From NCBI RefSeq assembly GCF_014529935.1, contig NZ_JACVFC010000001.1:1798001-1862000 (forward strand): DNA of 64,000 nt. The letters are read 5' to 3'. The stretch's first letter is position 1. Each line of letters opens with the position of its first letter. Of the stretch, positions 37,254 through 46,861 are shown piece by piece. A model generated the notes under the pieces. It searched no databases, had not been told where the DNA came from, and saw only the letters and a program-made list of their open reading frames with translations. Position numbers and translations under genes: made by a program. Source of the stretch: Chitinophaga qingshengii. GTDB taxonomy: Bacteria; Bacteroidota; Bacteroidia; Chitinophagales; Chitinophagaceae.

Positions 37254-38213
37254 ATGTTGATACTACAGCAATATATCCAGGAAGTACTGTTCAGGCAGCG
37301 GATTTGTGTTGTTCCCCACATCGGTACGTTTTCCATCCAGCATTTTCCCGCCCGGTATAACGCCGGTGCACAAACGTTGTTGCCTCCCCGCGACCAGGTG
37401 GTTTTCACCCAGACGTGGCAGGACGACGGCTCCTGCCAGGAATGGATAGCCCTGAAAGAGAACCTGGTACCCGCTGTAGCCCAAAGGAAACTGGAGAAAT
37501 ACATAGAAGAATTTAAGGCCGCCCTGCAACCCGGGCAGGCCCTGGAATTGCCCGGCATCGGTAAGTTACAGGGTGATTTCGCCGGTAACCTGCATTTTTA
37601 TGCCGAAGAGTTACCGGTAGACCCTGCCGACCTGCCTCTTAGCCCGGTACAACGGCAGGAACCCGCTGCTCCCCCTGTAGTGGCGCCTACGGCCGCCCTG
37701 ACGCCGGTGGAGCCACCTATGCCGCCGGAGACGCCGGTAGAGCCGGTTATGACCGAGGAAGAGGAAAATACGCTGGAAGCGGTAACAGAAGGCAGTATTT
37801 TCAAATGGTGGTGGGCCGTAGGCGGTGCGCTTATTTTGCTGGGCGGACTGGCAACCTGGTGGTATATCGGCCGTCAGGGCGGTGACCATGAGGTACCCGC
37901 CGGCGCACCAGCGGTATTCGTTATAACAGACACCACTCAGCACCATAAAACCGACAGTGTCGCTACAGCGCCGGCCGTATCAGATTCCATCTCTTATTTC
38001 ATTGTTCTGGATGAGTACCAGGATAGTCTTTCCGCTGCCAAAAAGAAAGCTACGAGAGAAAGCTGGGAAAAGGAAAAAGGTACGGTGTTCGTGACATATC
38101 ACCGGGACAACCGCTATAAAGTAGCCTTACCGGTAACATCCTTACCGATAGATACCACCAGTGAGTTACAGGCCGTAAAAAGCAAGTACGGCAAGGCCTA
38201 CCTGGAACATTGA
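37254..38213 (+). CDS. HU-CCDC81-like domain protein with TM segment
   Basis: A 319-residue protein read from ATG 37254 (MLILQQYIQ). The N-terminal ~115 residues carry the two small HU/IHF-like domains seen in the bacterial HU-CCDC81 families (VVPHIGTFSIQHFPARYN, and LELPGIGKLQGDFAGNLHF). A Pro-rich linker (about 120-166), a single membrane span (184-206) and a ~110-residue extracytoplasmic domain follow; the latter is SPOR-like in size and position (SISYFIVLDEYQDS at its start). In Bacteroidota such proteins are linked to cell envelope or division. Position after the TPR and barrel genes supports an envelope link. Confidence 0.82.
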   Translation: MLILQQYIQEVLFRQRICVVPHIGTFSIQHFPARYNAGAQTLLPPRDQVVFTQTWQDDGSCQEWIALKENLVPAVAQRKLEKYIEEFKAALQPGQALELPGIGKLQGDFAGNLHFYAEELPVDPADLPLSPVQRQEPAAPPVVAPTAALTPVEPPMPPETPVEPVMTEEEENTLEAVTEGSIFKWWWAVGGALILLGGLATWWYIGRQGGDHEVPAGAPAVFVITDTTQHHKTDSVATAPAVSDSISYFIVLDEYQDSLSAAKKKATRESWEKEKGTVFVTYHRDNRYKVALPVTSLPIDTTSELQAVKSKYGKAYLEH

Positions 38214-38216
38214 TCC

Positions 38217-39113
38217 TTATTTGATCTCTGCCGCTACGATATCCAATCCTTCTGCGAAAGTATGAGGCTGATATCCCAGTTCCTTCACTGCCTTATCGAT
38301 GATGAGACCGGTTTTAGCCGGGCGGGCAGCTGGCTGGGCAAAGCTTTTGGAGCTTATTTTTTCGATGAGGCTGGTATCCAGCTGAAAGTATTCAGCCGTT
38401 TTGAGCGCCATATCATAAGGAGACAGTACTTCTTTCCCTGAAATATTAAAAACACCGGTTGCTTTCTTTTCCGCTATCAGCAAGCATCCCTGCGCCAGGT
38501 CCTGGCAGAGGGTAGGCGTACGCCACTGATCATCCACCACTTTTATCTTTTTACCCTGCTGCAGGTTATTTTTTACCCAGGTAATCATGTTACTGCGGTG
38601 TGGATCGTTGGACACGCCGTATACCAGTACGGTGCGCACGATAGCCCATGACAGCTTGCTGTTGCGCACGAGGCGTTCTGCCGCTGCTTTGCTGGTACCG
38701 TAGTAGTTGATGGGATTGACCGGGGCTTCTTCATCATAGGGACCGTTGAGGCCATCGAACACAAAATCTGTAGAGAGGAAGATAAAGGAAGCATTTACTT
38801 TTTCCGCCGCATTGACCAGGTAACGGGTAGCGCCTACGTTGGTATCCCAGCAGGCGTCTTTGTTTTTCTCACAATCATCAACCTGCGACATAGCCCCGCT
38901 GTGGATAATCAGGTTGGGCTGATGTTTCTGGACCAGCTGCTGTACGCTGCCGGCATCCCGCAGGTTTACTGCTTCGTAAATGTAATGGTCGCGTTGAGGG
39001 GAACGGTTAGCACCTCTGCCTGTGGCTATTACATCGTATGTCTTGTTTTGGACGAATACCGGAATCAGATGCTGTCCCAGGAGTCCGTTACTACCTGTAA
39101 TTAATACCTTCAT
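38217..39113 (-). CDS. RmlD-like SDR sugar-nucleotide reductase
   Basis: A 298-residue extended short-chain dehydrogenase. The NAD(P)-binding ITGSNGLLGQHLIPVF is at the N-terminus, SAVDxxE-like GAMSQVDDCEKNK near residue 75, and the catalytic Tyr-x3-Lys appears in YYGTSKAAAERL. It resembles dTDP-4-dehydrorhamnose reductase, which makes dTDP-L-rhamnose, but no rmlABC genes are adjacent. A broader NAD-dependent epimerase/reductase role cannot be excluded. It is convergent with the HU-like gene, three bases apart. Confidence 0.85.
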   Translation of the reverse strand: MKVLITGSNGLLGQHLIPVFVQNKTYDVIATGRGANRSPQRDHYIYEAVNLRDAGSVQQLVQKHQPNLIIHSGAMSQVDDCEKNKDACWDTNVGATRYLVNAAEKVNASFIFLSTDFVFDGLNGPYDEEAPVNPINYYGTSKAAAERLVRNSKLSWAIVRTVLVYGVSNDPHRSNMITWVKNNLQQGKKIKVVDDQWRTPTLCQDLAQGCLLIAEKKATGVFNISGKEVLSPYDMALKTAEYFQLDTSLIEKISSKSFAQPAARPAKTGLIIDKAVKELGYQPHTFAEGLDIVAAEIK

Positions 39114-39228
39114 AATGCCATATTAGTACGCTGTCTTTAAAGATAAGAAAAAATAGCTGTCGGCATTCAGCAATTAACGCCAGCGGCGGATTTTTTTTAG
39201 GAAGCAGCGCCTGTAGCCTATAAAAAAA

Positions 39229-39275
39229 GCTGGCAGAAAGCACAGTATTGTTGTCCTGTACTTTCTGCCAACGCT
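39229..39275 (-). terminator. Hairpin in the S9A peptidase / SDR gap
   Basis: GCTGGCAGAAAG...CTTTCTGCCAACGC forms a stem of about 12-16 bp with one mismatch. It lies just after the stop of the minus-strand prolyl oligopeptidase gene and is probably its terminator. Confidence 0.55.
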
Positions 39276-39296
39276 ATAGGATAACGGGTAGACCGT

Positions 39297-41420
39297 TTAT
39301 GGTTTCATACCCAGATTATACATAGTAAAGGACCACATATCCGTAGCCTCGTCAATCAGCTTGGATGTAGGTTTACCAGCACCGTGCCCCGCCTGTGTTT
39401 CAATGCGGATCAGCACCGGATTGGGACCCTCATTATCTGCCTGCAAGGTAGCGGCAAACTTAAAGGAGTGCGCCGGTACGACACGGTCGTCATGGTCCGC
39501 AGTCGTCACCATTGTCGCCGGATAAGACACGCCTGGTTTCAGGTTATGCAGCGGAGAGTATTTCAGGAGGTATTTGAAGTCTTCCGCATTATCGCTGCTA
39601 CCATATTCTGTAGCCCATGCCCATCCGATGGTAAATTTCTGGAAACGCAGCATATCCATTACGCCTACCGCCGGCAGCGCCACTTTAAAGAGATCGGGGC
39701 GTTGCGTCATACAGGCGCCTACCAGGAGGCCTCCGTTGGAACCGCCGCGGATCGCTATTTTAGATGGATTGGTGTATTTTGTTTTCACCAGGTATTCCGC
39801 TGCGCCGATGAAGTCATCGAAAACATTTTGTTTCTTTTCCTTCATACCGCCTTTGTGCCACGCTTCCCCGTATTCGCTGCCACCGCGCAGTGCTACTACC
39901 GCGTAGGTTCCCCCCTGCTCCATAAAGTACAGGTTAGACACGCTGAAAGCAGGTGTTTGCGGGATATTAAAACCACCATAACCGTAAATCAGTACCGGGT
40001 TGTTGCCGGTGTTTTTCATGCCTTTTTTGGAAGACAGGAACATCGGCACTTTGGTACCATCTTTACTGGTGAAAAACACCTGTTTGGTTTCATATTCATC
40101 CGGATTAAATTTCACCGCTGCTTTGTTAAACAGGGTTGATTTGCCGGTTTTGATATCATAGCGGTATATTGTTGGCGGCGCTACAAAGGAGGTAAAGCTA
40201 TAATACAGTGCCTGGTCTTCCTTTTTACCATCGAAACCGCTGGCAGTACCGATACCGGGCAGTTTGATTTCATGTTCCAGGCGGCCGCTGTAATCATATT
40301 GATATACACGGGTAGAAGCGTCTTTTAAATAAGACAGCAGCAGTTTACCGCCAGCATTACCGGTGCTTTGCAGTACTTCCTTTTTCTCCGGCACCACTGT
40401 TTTCCAGTTGGCTTCCGCCGGATTAGCCGGGTCCACCAGTACGATCTTATAGTTAGGCGCCTGGTGGTTGGTTACTACCAGTAATTTATCATCCACATTG
40501 TCTATCACAGCAGGTTCATTAGCGAAACCTTTTATCAGCAGGGAGAAGGATGTTTGCGCCGGATTTTTGGTATCGCGGTACCAGAGTTCCCGGCCGGAAG
40601 TACCTTCCGTAGTGGAGAGGATGAGGAAACGTTCATCTTCCGTTACGCTGACCGTGGCATTGCGGAGCGGGTGTTCCTTATCAACATAAATCAGTTCATC
40701 CTGTTCCTGAGGCTGGCCTACTTTATGGAAATATACTTTCTGGAATTCATTTTTCCTGGACAGTTTACTTTGTTCGTCCGGTTTATCGTAGCGGCTATAG
40801 AAGAAACCATCGCCTTTCCAGGAAAGGCCGCTGAATTTGATCCATTCCAGTTTATCGGAGAGCAGCTGGCGTGTGGCCACGTCCATGACAAATCCTTCCT
40901 GCCAGTCGGAACCGGCTTTAGCGATGAGGTAAGCAGCATATTTCCCGTCTTTGGAGAAAGAGAGCGTACCCAGCGCGGCGGTACCGGCGGCGGACAGTTT
41001 GTTAGGATCAATAAATACTTCCGGGGTACCGTCGGGAGTAGTGCTGCGGTAAATAACGGACTGGTTCTGGAGACCGTCATTTTTAGCGAAGTAATAATAG
41101 TTACCGTGTTTTATCGGAGCACCTGTTTTCGGGTAGTTCCAGAGTTCTTCCAGTCTTTTTTTGACCGAGGCCCGGAACGGGATGGTAGCGAGATAATCCT
41201 GGGTGACTTTATTTTCAGCGTCTACCCATGCTTTTGTTTCGGTACTGTGGTCATCTTCGAGCCAGCGATAGGGATCAGGGATACGGGTACCGTGATAGTT
41301 GTCTACGGTATCCACTTTTTTGGCAACGGGATACTGCCAGTTTTTTTGTTGTGCCATACCTTCCATCGTCAATAGACCCATGCCTAAAACCAACCAACTC
41401 TTATTAGTCTTTTTCAACAT
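39297..41420 (-). CDS. Exported prolyl oligopeptidase (S9A)
   Basis: A 707-residue serine peptidase with a signal peptide (ending near GMAQQ). It starts with YPVAKKVDTVDNYHGTRIPDPYRWLED, the classical prolyl-oligopeptidase entry segment. The seven-bladed propeller covers about residues 90-430, and the hydrolase domain holds Ser in IRGGSNGGLLVGA, Asp in DHDDRVVPAHS and His in QAGHGAGKP. It cleaves short proline-containing peptides in the periplasm. It differs in subfamily from the S9 enzyme at 18290-21124, so the two are not duplicates. Divergent from pfkA. Confidence 0.95.
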   Translation of the reverse strand: MLKKTNKSWLVLGMGLLTMEGMAQQKNWQYPVAKKVDTVDNYHGTRIPDPYRWLEDDHSTETKAWVDAENKVTQDYLATIPFRASVKKRLEELWNYPKTGAPIKHGNYYYFAKNDGLQNQSVIYRSTTPDGTPEVFIDPNKLSAAGTAALGTLSFSKDGKYAAYLIAKAGSDWQEGFVMDVATRQLLSDKLEWIKFSGLSWKGDGFFYSRYDKPDEQSKLSRKNEFQKVYFHKVGQPQEQDELIYVDKEHPLRNATVSVTEDERFLILSTTEGTSGRELWYRDTKNPAQTSFSLLIKGFANEPAVIDNVDDKLLVVTNHQAPNYKIVLVDPANPAEANWKTVVPEKKEVLQSTGNAGGKLLLSYLKDASTRVYQYDYSGRLEHEIKLPGIGTASGFDGKKEDQALYYSFTSFVAPPTIYRYDIKTGKSTLFNKAAVKFNPDEYETKQVFFTSKDGTKVPMFLSSKKGMKNTGNNPVLIYGYGGFNIPQTPAFSVSNLYFMEQGGTYAVVALRGGSEYGEAWHKGGMKEKKQNVFDDFIGAAEYLVKTKYTNPSKIAIRGGSNGGLLVGACMTQRPDLFKVALPAVGVMDMLRFQKFTIGWAWATEYGSSDNAEDFKYLLKYSPLHNLKPGVSYPATMVTTADHDDRVVPAHSFKFAATLQADNEGPNPVLIRIETQAGHGAGKPTSKLIDEATDMWSFTMYNLGMKP

Positions 41421-41517
41421 GCCTATATTTTTTAAAAAAATTAGCTACTTTGTTTGATTAAAATTAAATATTTAGGTTAATTCATAAGATATCTGTTAGA
41501 AAACAATTGCAAAATGT

Positions 41518-41525
41518 TATTTTTG
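41518..41525 (+). promoter_or_regulatory. -7 promoter element of pfkA-pyk
   Basis: TATTTTTG matches TAnnTTTG and lies 33 bases before the pfkA ATG, giving a short leader. The -33 region is weak (TGTTAG at about 41494). Confidence 0.5.
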
Positions 41526-41557
41526 TGCGCCTTTAAGATATTTTTTTAGCAATTTAT

Positions 41558-42538
41558 ATGAAAAAATTGAACAACATTGCAGTCCTTACCTCCGGTGGAG
41601 ATGCACCGGGCATGAACGCAGCCGTTCGTGCGGTGGTAAGAACGGGCATTTATCATCAGCTGAATGTGTTCGGCGTCATGTACGGATATAGGGGAATTTT
41701 AAAAAATGAGATTTTCCCGATGGAGTCCAAATCTGTTGCCAACATTATTCAACGCGGAGGCACCATCTTAAAGACCGCCCGGTGCAAAGAGTTCTATGAA
41801 TATGAAGGGCGAAAAAAAGCTTACGAGAATCTGAAGAAGCACAACATTGACGGTTTGATCGTGATTGGCGGAGATGGTTCGTTTAATGGAGCGCAGAAAT
41901 TCAGCCAGGAATTTGATATTCCGTGTATAGGCTTGCCTGGTACTATTGACAAGGACATTGCAGGAACTGACAACACCATTGGTTTTGACACGGCAGTGAA
42001 TACTGCGATTGAAGCCATTGACAAAATCAGGGATACTGCAGACGCGCATGACCGGTTGTTTGTGATCGAAGTAATGGGCCGTGATGCCGGTTACATCGCT
42101 TTACACAGCGGTATTGCCACTGGTGCCGAGCATATTATGATGCCGGAACGCAAAACTGAACTGCACGATATCATCGAAGAACTGCAGGCCAACGAACGCC
42201 GTAAAAAACTGGTAAATCTGATTGTGGTAGCAGAAGGTGACGACACCGGAGGCGCCAATGAAGTAGCACGCCGTATTAAAGAGAGTTGTCCGCAACTGGA
42301 TACCAGAGTATGTATCCTCGGACATATCCAAAGAGGGGGATCTCCCACCTGTACCGACCGTATCCTGGCCAGCCGTATGGGCTATGCCGCTGTAGACGCC
42401 CTCCTCGAAGGCATTCACAATGTCATGATCGGGATCGTAAACGACAAGATCCATTATACCCCTCTGGACAAGGCTGTTAAAGCCAAACAGGAAATTGACC
42501 CCGAATGGTTTAAGATTGTTAAAATTCTTGCGAGTTAA
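41558..42538 (+). CDS. pfkA: ATP-dependent 6-phosphofructokinase
   Basis: A 326-residue bacterial PFK. The ATP site is VLTSGGDAPGMNAAVRAVVR near the N-terminus, followed by GGDGSFNGA. The catalytic Asp is in LPGTIDKDIAGTDNTIGFD, and EVMGRDAGYIALHSGIATGA binds substrate. Gly rather than Asp at the ATP-site position (GGDGS) is consistent with ATP rather than pyrophosphate use. It commits fructose-6-phosphate to glycolysis and is followed after 12 bases by pyk, a two-gene glycolytic operon. Confidence 0.97.
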   Translation: MKKLNNIAVLTSGGDAPGMNAAVRAVVRTGIYHQLNVFGVMYGYRGILKNEIFPMESKSVANIIQRGGTILKTARCKEFYEYEGRKKAYENLKKHNIDGLIVIGGDGSFNGAQKFSQEFDIPCIGLPGTIDKDIAGTDNTIGFDTAVNTAIEAIDKIRDTADAHDRLFVIEVMGRDAGYIALHSGIATGAEHIMMPERKTELHDIIEELQANERRKKLVNLIVVAEGDDTGGANEVARRIKESCPQLDTRVCILGHIQRGGSPTCTDRILASRMGYAAVDALLEGIHNVMIGIVNDKIHYTPLDKAVKAKQEIDPEWFKIVKILAS

Positions 42539-42550
42539 AAAATAAGACTT

Positions 42551-44038
42551 ATGAGTACAAAGGATCTATCGAAATACTATCACAAACAGATGGACAATGC
42601 TGCCGGCAGAGCACACTCTTCCCGCAAAACAAAAATTGTAGCCACTGTAGGCCCGGCCAGTGATACCTATGAACAGCTGCTGGCGCTGGTGAAAGCAGGC
42701 GTGAATGTATTCCGCCTCAATTTCTCGCACGGCTCGCATGAAGACAAACTGCGGATCATTGAATATATCCGTCAGATCAACAAAACCGAACCTTACAACG
42801 TAGCCATCCTGGGAGACCTGCAAGGCCCCAAACTGCGTGTTGGCGAAATTGAAAATAACGCCCTGCCGTTGAAAAAAGGTGATATCCTCACTTTTGTAAA
42901 CGAAAAGGTGGTAGGTAATATGGAGAAAATCTACGTTTCCTACCCTGACCTGTACAAAGATCTGCGCGTTGGCCAGAAAATCCTGCTGGACGACGGTAAA
43001 ATCGAAACCATCGTAAAAGAACTCACTCCTGCCGGTGAAATCAAAGCAGAAGTTAGCTTACCGGGTGTATTGTCTTCCAAAAAAGGCTTTAACCTCCCCG
43101 ATACCAAAGTTTCCCTGCCGGCCCTCACCGATAAAGATATTGTAGACCTGGAATTTATCATAGACCAGGAACTGGACTGGGTAGCCCTGTCTTTTGTGAG
43201 AAGTGTAAAAGACCTGAGCGATCTGCGCAAAAGGCTGGAAGCACGTAACTCCAAAATCAAGGTGATCTCCAAGATCGAAAAACCGGAAGCTATCCAGAAC
43301 CTGAAAGAAATCATCTGGGAAAGTGACGGTGTGATGATTGCCCGTGGTGACCTCGGTGTAGAACTGCCCGTAGAGCAGATCCCGATGATCCAGAAAGATA
43401 TCATCCGCAAATGTATCCACCGTGCGAAGCCCGTTATCGTGGCTACCCAAATGATGGAGAGCATGATGGACCGCACCCGCCCAAACCGTTCCGAAATCAC
43501 CGACGTAGCCAATGCCGTACTGGAAGGCTCCGACGCTGTGATGCTCAGCGGTGAAACCGCTACCGGACAGTTCCCCGAACTGGTTATCCAGACCATGAAC
43601 AAAATCATCCAGGAAGTGGAAAAAGAAGCGATCATTTACAACCGTAACCTGATCCCTCACCGCCACTCCCCTACCTTCCTGAGCGATGCACTGTGCTACA
43701 ACGCCTGTAAAATTGCAGAAGACCTGGATGCCGATGCGCTGATAGGTATGACCCAGAGCGGTTATACCGGCTTTATGCTGAGCAGCTACCGTCCACGTTC
43801 CCCGCTGTATGTATTCACCAAAGAAAGAACCCTGGTGAACCAACTGAGCCTCAGCTGGGGTGTACGCGCCTTCCACTACGAAGAAGAAGAAAGCCTGGAT
43901 GATATCGTTTTCGATCAGATCAACATCCTGAAAGAAAGAGGTTTCATTAAAGTGGGCGATGTGTGCGTAAATACCGGTAGCACACCGGTGAAACTACACC
44001 TGCCTACCAATACACTGAAAATTACCCGTGTAGAGTAG
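42551..44038 (+). CDS. pyk: Pyruvate kinase
   Basis: A 495-residue enzyme converting phosphoenolpyruvate and ADP to pyruvate and ATP. Signatures are KIVATVGPASD, the catalytic KVISKIEKPEA with the active-site Lys, MIARGDLGVELP with metal ligands, and MMESMMDRTRPNRSEITDVA. About 25 residues precede the conserved start, a short N-terminal extension. It is co-transcribed with pfkA, so both irreversible lower and upper glycolytic steps are under one promoter, and the unit ends at a strong terminator. Confidence 0.97.
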   Translation: MSTKDLSKYYHKQMDNAAGRAHSSRKTKIVATVGPASDTYEQLLALVKAGVNVFRLNFSHGSHEDKLRIIEYIRQINKTEPYNVAILGDLQGPKLRVGEIENNALPLKKGDILTFVNEKVVGNMEKIYVSYPDLYKDLRVGQKILLDDGKIETIVKELTPAGEIKAEVSLPGVLSSKKGFNLPDTKVSLPALTDKDIVDLEFIIDQELDWVALSFVRSVKDLSDLRKRLEARNSKIKVISKIEKPEAIQNLKEIIWESDGVMIARGDLGVELPVEQIPMIQKDIIRKCIHRAKPVIVATQMMESMMDRTRPNRSEITDVANAVLEGSDAVMLSGETATGQFPELVIQTMNKIIQEVEKEAIIYNRNLIPHRHSPTFLSDALCYNACKIAEDLDADALIGMTQSGYTGFMLSSYRPRSPLYVFTKERTLVNQLSLSWGVRAFHYEEEESLDDIVFDQINILKERGFIKVGDVCVNTGSTPVKLHLPTNTLKITRVE

Positions 44039-44060
44039 TTAATACATCTGACATTCAAAT

Positions 44061-44105
44061 AACGCAACAGGCTGGCCTTTTTAAAAGGGCCAGCCTGTTG
44101 CGTTT
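44061..44105. terminator. Terminator after pyk (bidirectional)
   Basis: A 17-bp stem (44061-44077 with 44089-44105) surrounds an 11-base loop that itself can extend the pairing. It lies between the convergent pyk and MFS genes. Confidence 0.85.
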
Positions 44106-44138
44106 ACGGACCCCATTTACGGGGGATGAAGACCTTAG

Positions 44139-45296
44139 CTATTTCTTTTTATAGGTGGCCAGGTATATAGTTAATGCTGTTAGTATCAGCAGGGTACCGG
44201 CGATACACACCCCGTTCCACTTTCCGATGGTCCATACCCACAGCCCGATTCCGGAGCCAAGGGAAGTACCTATAAAACTGGTGGTCATAAACACCGTATT
44301 CAGGCGGTTACGGGCTTCCGGTAACAGTGCGTATATACGTGTTTGGTTAGATACGTGAATACCTTGTAGTCCCAGGTCGATGGCGATGATACCGATGATG
44401 ATTCCAATGATGTTTGCCTGGAAGACATAAAACATCGCGTAGCCTGCCAGCAGGAAGATAATACCATAGCCGATAGCGATACGGGGATTTTTTTTGTCAG
44501 CGATGCGTCCGATGAGCGGGGCGCCCAGTGCGCCGGCAGCAGCTGCCAGTCCCATCAGGCCGATCTGCTCACTCGTATACAGGAAAGGCTTCTCAGACAA
44601 CAGGAATACCACTGTCGTCCAAAACATACCAAACATCGCGAAGCAGCAGGCATTAATAGCAGACGCTTCACGCAACATGGGCTGCTCTTTCGCCAGGGTG
44701 AGCAGGGATTTCATCAGTTCTCCGTAACTACCGGTAAACTGTGGCTGGCTTTTAGGGAATGAAAACCACATAATCACCACCAGCAGGGCACTGATACCCG
44801 CCGCTATCCAGAACATGGCTCTCCAGCCGAAATGATGCCCCACTATCCCGCTTAAAGTACGGGACAACAGGATACCCACCAGAAGACCGCTCATAATCGT
44901 ACCGATTACCTTGCCCCGGTTGCTCACATCCGTGAGATGCGCCGCCAGTGGCAAAATCAGTTGAGGAACCACGGAGGTAAAACCGATCAGTAGTCCGGTG
45001 ATTTTGAGCATCCCGATATTTTGGGAGAAACCAGCTGCCAGCAGCGCCAGTACTGCAGTGCTTGTCATGGCAATGATCTGGGTCTTACGCTCGAGTTTGT
45101 CACCCAGCGGTACACAGAATAAGAGTCCCAGCGCATACCCTACCTGGGTAAAGAAAGTCACCTGCCCTGCGTTGGCTTCGGACACGCCGAACTCCTGGCT
45201 CATCAGCACGATCAGCGGCTGACTATAATAAATATTAGCAACGATCAGCCCTGTACACAGGGCCATGATCATGATATTCCATCTGCTTAATGCCAT
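44139..45296 (-). CDS. MFS transporter
   Basis: A 385-residue, twelve-span major facilitator protein read from ATG 45296 (MALSRWNIM). The first loop carries the GDKLERKT motif typical of MFS loop 2-3, and GRIADKKNPR repeats it in the second half. FCVPLGDKLERK and VSNQTRIYALLPEARNRLNTVFMT resemble the YnfM/drug-exporter-like subfamily. Substrate unknown; efflux is likely. The promoter at 45318-45325 lies downstream of the alternative TTG start at 45320, which supports the ATG. A short hairpin (CTATC/GATAG) covers the region just before the start and may modulate translation. Confidence 0.88.
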   Translation of the reverse strand: MALSRWNIMIMALCTGLIVANIYYSQPLIVLMSQEFGVSEANAGQVTFFTQVGYALGLLFCVPLGDKLERKTQIIAMTSTAVLALLAAGFSQNIGMLKITGLLIGFTSVVPQLILPLAAHLTDVSNRGKVIGTIMSGLLVGILLSRTLSGIVGHHFGWRAMFWIAAGISALLVVIMWFSFPKSQPQFTGSYGELMKSLLTLAKEQPMLREASAINACCFAMFGMFWTTVVFLLSEKPFLYTSEQIGLMGLAAAAGALGAPLIGRIADKKNPRIAIGYGIIFLLAGYAMFYVFQANIIGIIIGIIAIDLGLQGIHVSNQTRIYALLPEARNRLNTVFMTTSFIGTSLGSGIGLWVWTIGKWNGVCIAGTLLILTALTIYLATYKKK

Positions 45297-45317
45297 ATAA
45301 CCTATCTTTTGGATAGG

Positions 45318-45325
45318 CAAAGATA
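45318..45325 (-). promoter_or_regulatory. -7 promoter element of the MFS gene
   Basis: On the minus strand this reads TATCTTTG, an exact -7 match, 21 bases before the ATG at 45296. Confidence 0.55.
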
Positions 45326-45370
45326 CAGAACGTTCATCCGTGATGAAAAGAGCGTTTAATATGAAATGGC

Positions 45371-45378
45371 TAAATTTG
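45371..45378 (+). promoter_or_regulatory. -7 promoter element of the aldehyde dehydrogenase gene
   Basis: TAAATTTG matches the -7 consensus 37 bases before the start codon. No good -33 element is visible. Confidence 0.45.
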
Positions 45379-45415
45379 CAATTATTTACTGCTTACGGGC
45401 AAAAAGGTTACAGCT

Positions 45416-46771
45416 ATGTTTACAAGTATCAATCCGTTTACCCAGGAGACTATTGCTACATATGCGCCGCATACCAAAGCGGAAATAGAACATAAATTAC
45501 TGACAGGAGAAAGGGCTTACCGTACGTTGTTGCAAACATCGCTGGATCAACGCCGGGAATGGATGATGCAGGTAGCTGCTTCCCTTAAAAAAAATGCCAC
45601 CGAACATGCCAGGATCATTACTCAGGAAATGGGTAAGACACTGAAAGAAGCCAAAGCCGAAGTACTGAAATGTGCCGGCACCGCCGAATATTTCGCAGAG
45701 AATATCGCAGCAATCCTGCAACCCCGGCCGATACAATCGGATGCCTATAAAAGTTATGTGAGTTACGAACCCAAAGGCATCATCCTGGCGATTATGCCCT
45801 GGAATTTCCCCTACTGGCAGGTTTTCCGTTTCGCCATCCCCAATATATTAGCCGGCAATACCGGGTTACTGAAACATGCCAGTAACGTGAGCGGCTGCTC
45901 GCTGGCTATTGAAAAAGTATTTATGGAATCCGGTTTTCCCGAAGGTACTTTCCAATCGCTGCTGGTATCTTCCCAGGACCTGGAGCCGATCGTAGCCGAT
46001 CCCCGTGTACAGGGCGTTACCCTTACCGGCAGTACGCCTGCGGGTAAAAGTGTAGCCGCGCTGGCAGGTAAATACCTGAAAAAGACCGTGCTGGAGCTGG
46101 GTGGCAGCGATCCGTTTATCGTGTTAAAAGATGCCGACCTGGAAGCCGCAGCCAGAACTGCCGTACAAGGCCGTATGCAGAATGCCGGTCAGTCCTGTAT
46201 CGCCGCCAAACGCTGGATCGTGGAAGAAGAAATCGTGCCCGCCTTCACTGCCGAAGTACGCCGTTTGCTGGAGAACCTCCAACAGGGCGATCCGATGGCA
46301 GAAGCCACCAATATGGGTCCTATGGCCCGGCCCGACCTGGCAGTCGAATTAGGCAAACAACTGCAGCAAACCATCAGTGAAGGCGCCAAACTGGAATTGG
46401 GTGGCACCTATGAAGGATGTAACTTTGCGCCGACCTTGCTGACTGGCGTTACCAGCAGTATGACCGCTTTCCGGGAAGAAACATTCGGTCCCGTAGCAGT
46501 GATCATTACTGCCGCCAACGAAGACGAAGCCATTGCACTGGCCAACGAAACAGATTTCGGTCTGGGCTCCGCCCTGTGGACCAGCGATCTGGACAAAGCC
46601 GCCCGTCTAGCTACCCGCATAGAAAGCGGCAACGTATTTATCAATGCCATGGTACGTTCCGATGCCCGTTTGCCTTTTGGCGGCGTTAAACAATCGGGTT
46701 ATGGCAGGGAGTTGTCACTCGAAGGCACACACGAATTTTTGAACATCAAGACTATTTATATACAACAATAA
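45416..46771 (+). CDS. Aldehyde dehydrogenase (succinate-semialdehyde type)
   Basis: A 451-residue NAD(P)-dependent aldehyde dehydrogenase, shorter than the usual ~480, matching the GabD2-like/SSADH short group. The cofactor site contains MPWNFPYWQVFRFAIPN and TGSTPAGKSVAALAGK. The general base Glu is in VLELGGSDPF and the nucleophile Cys in MQNAGQSCIAAKRW, and the C-terminal GVKQSGYGRELS is conserved. It oxidises succinate semialdehyde or a similar aldehyde. It is alone on its transcript and divergent from the MFS gene. Confidence 0.9.
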   Translation: MFTSINPFTQETIATYAPHTKAEIEHKLLTGERAYRTLLQTSLDQRREWMMQVAASLKKNATEHARIITQEMGKTLKEAKAEVLKCAGTAEYFAENIAAILQPRPIQSDAYKSYVSYEPKGIILAIMPWNFPYWQVFRFAIPNILAGNTGLLKHASNVSGCSLAIEKVFMESGFPEGTFQSLLVSSQDLEPIVADPRVQGVTLTGSTPAGKSVAALAGKYLKKTVLELGGSDPFIVLKDADLEAAARTAVQGRMQNAGQSCIAAKRWIVEEEIVPAFTAEVRRLLENLQQGDPMAEATNMGPMARPDLAVELGKQLQQTISEGAKLELGGTYEGCNFAPTLLTGVTSSMTAFREETFGPVAVIITAANEDEAIALANETDFGLGSALWTSDLDKAARLATRIESGNVFINAMVRSDARLPFGGVKQSGYGRELSLEGTHEFLNIKTIYIQQ

Positions 46772-46861
46772 CATTTGATTATTTGGATATTTGGCTATTG
46801 AATTATTGACAATAGTTTTAATAACCAGGTAATTAAGTAACCAAATCACTAAATCTGTAAA

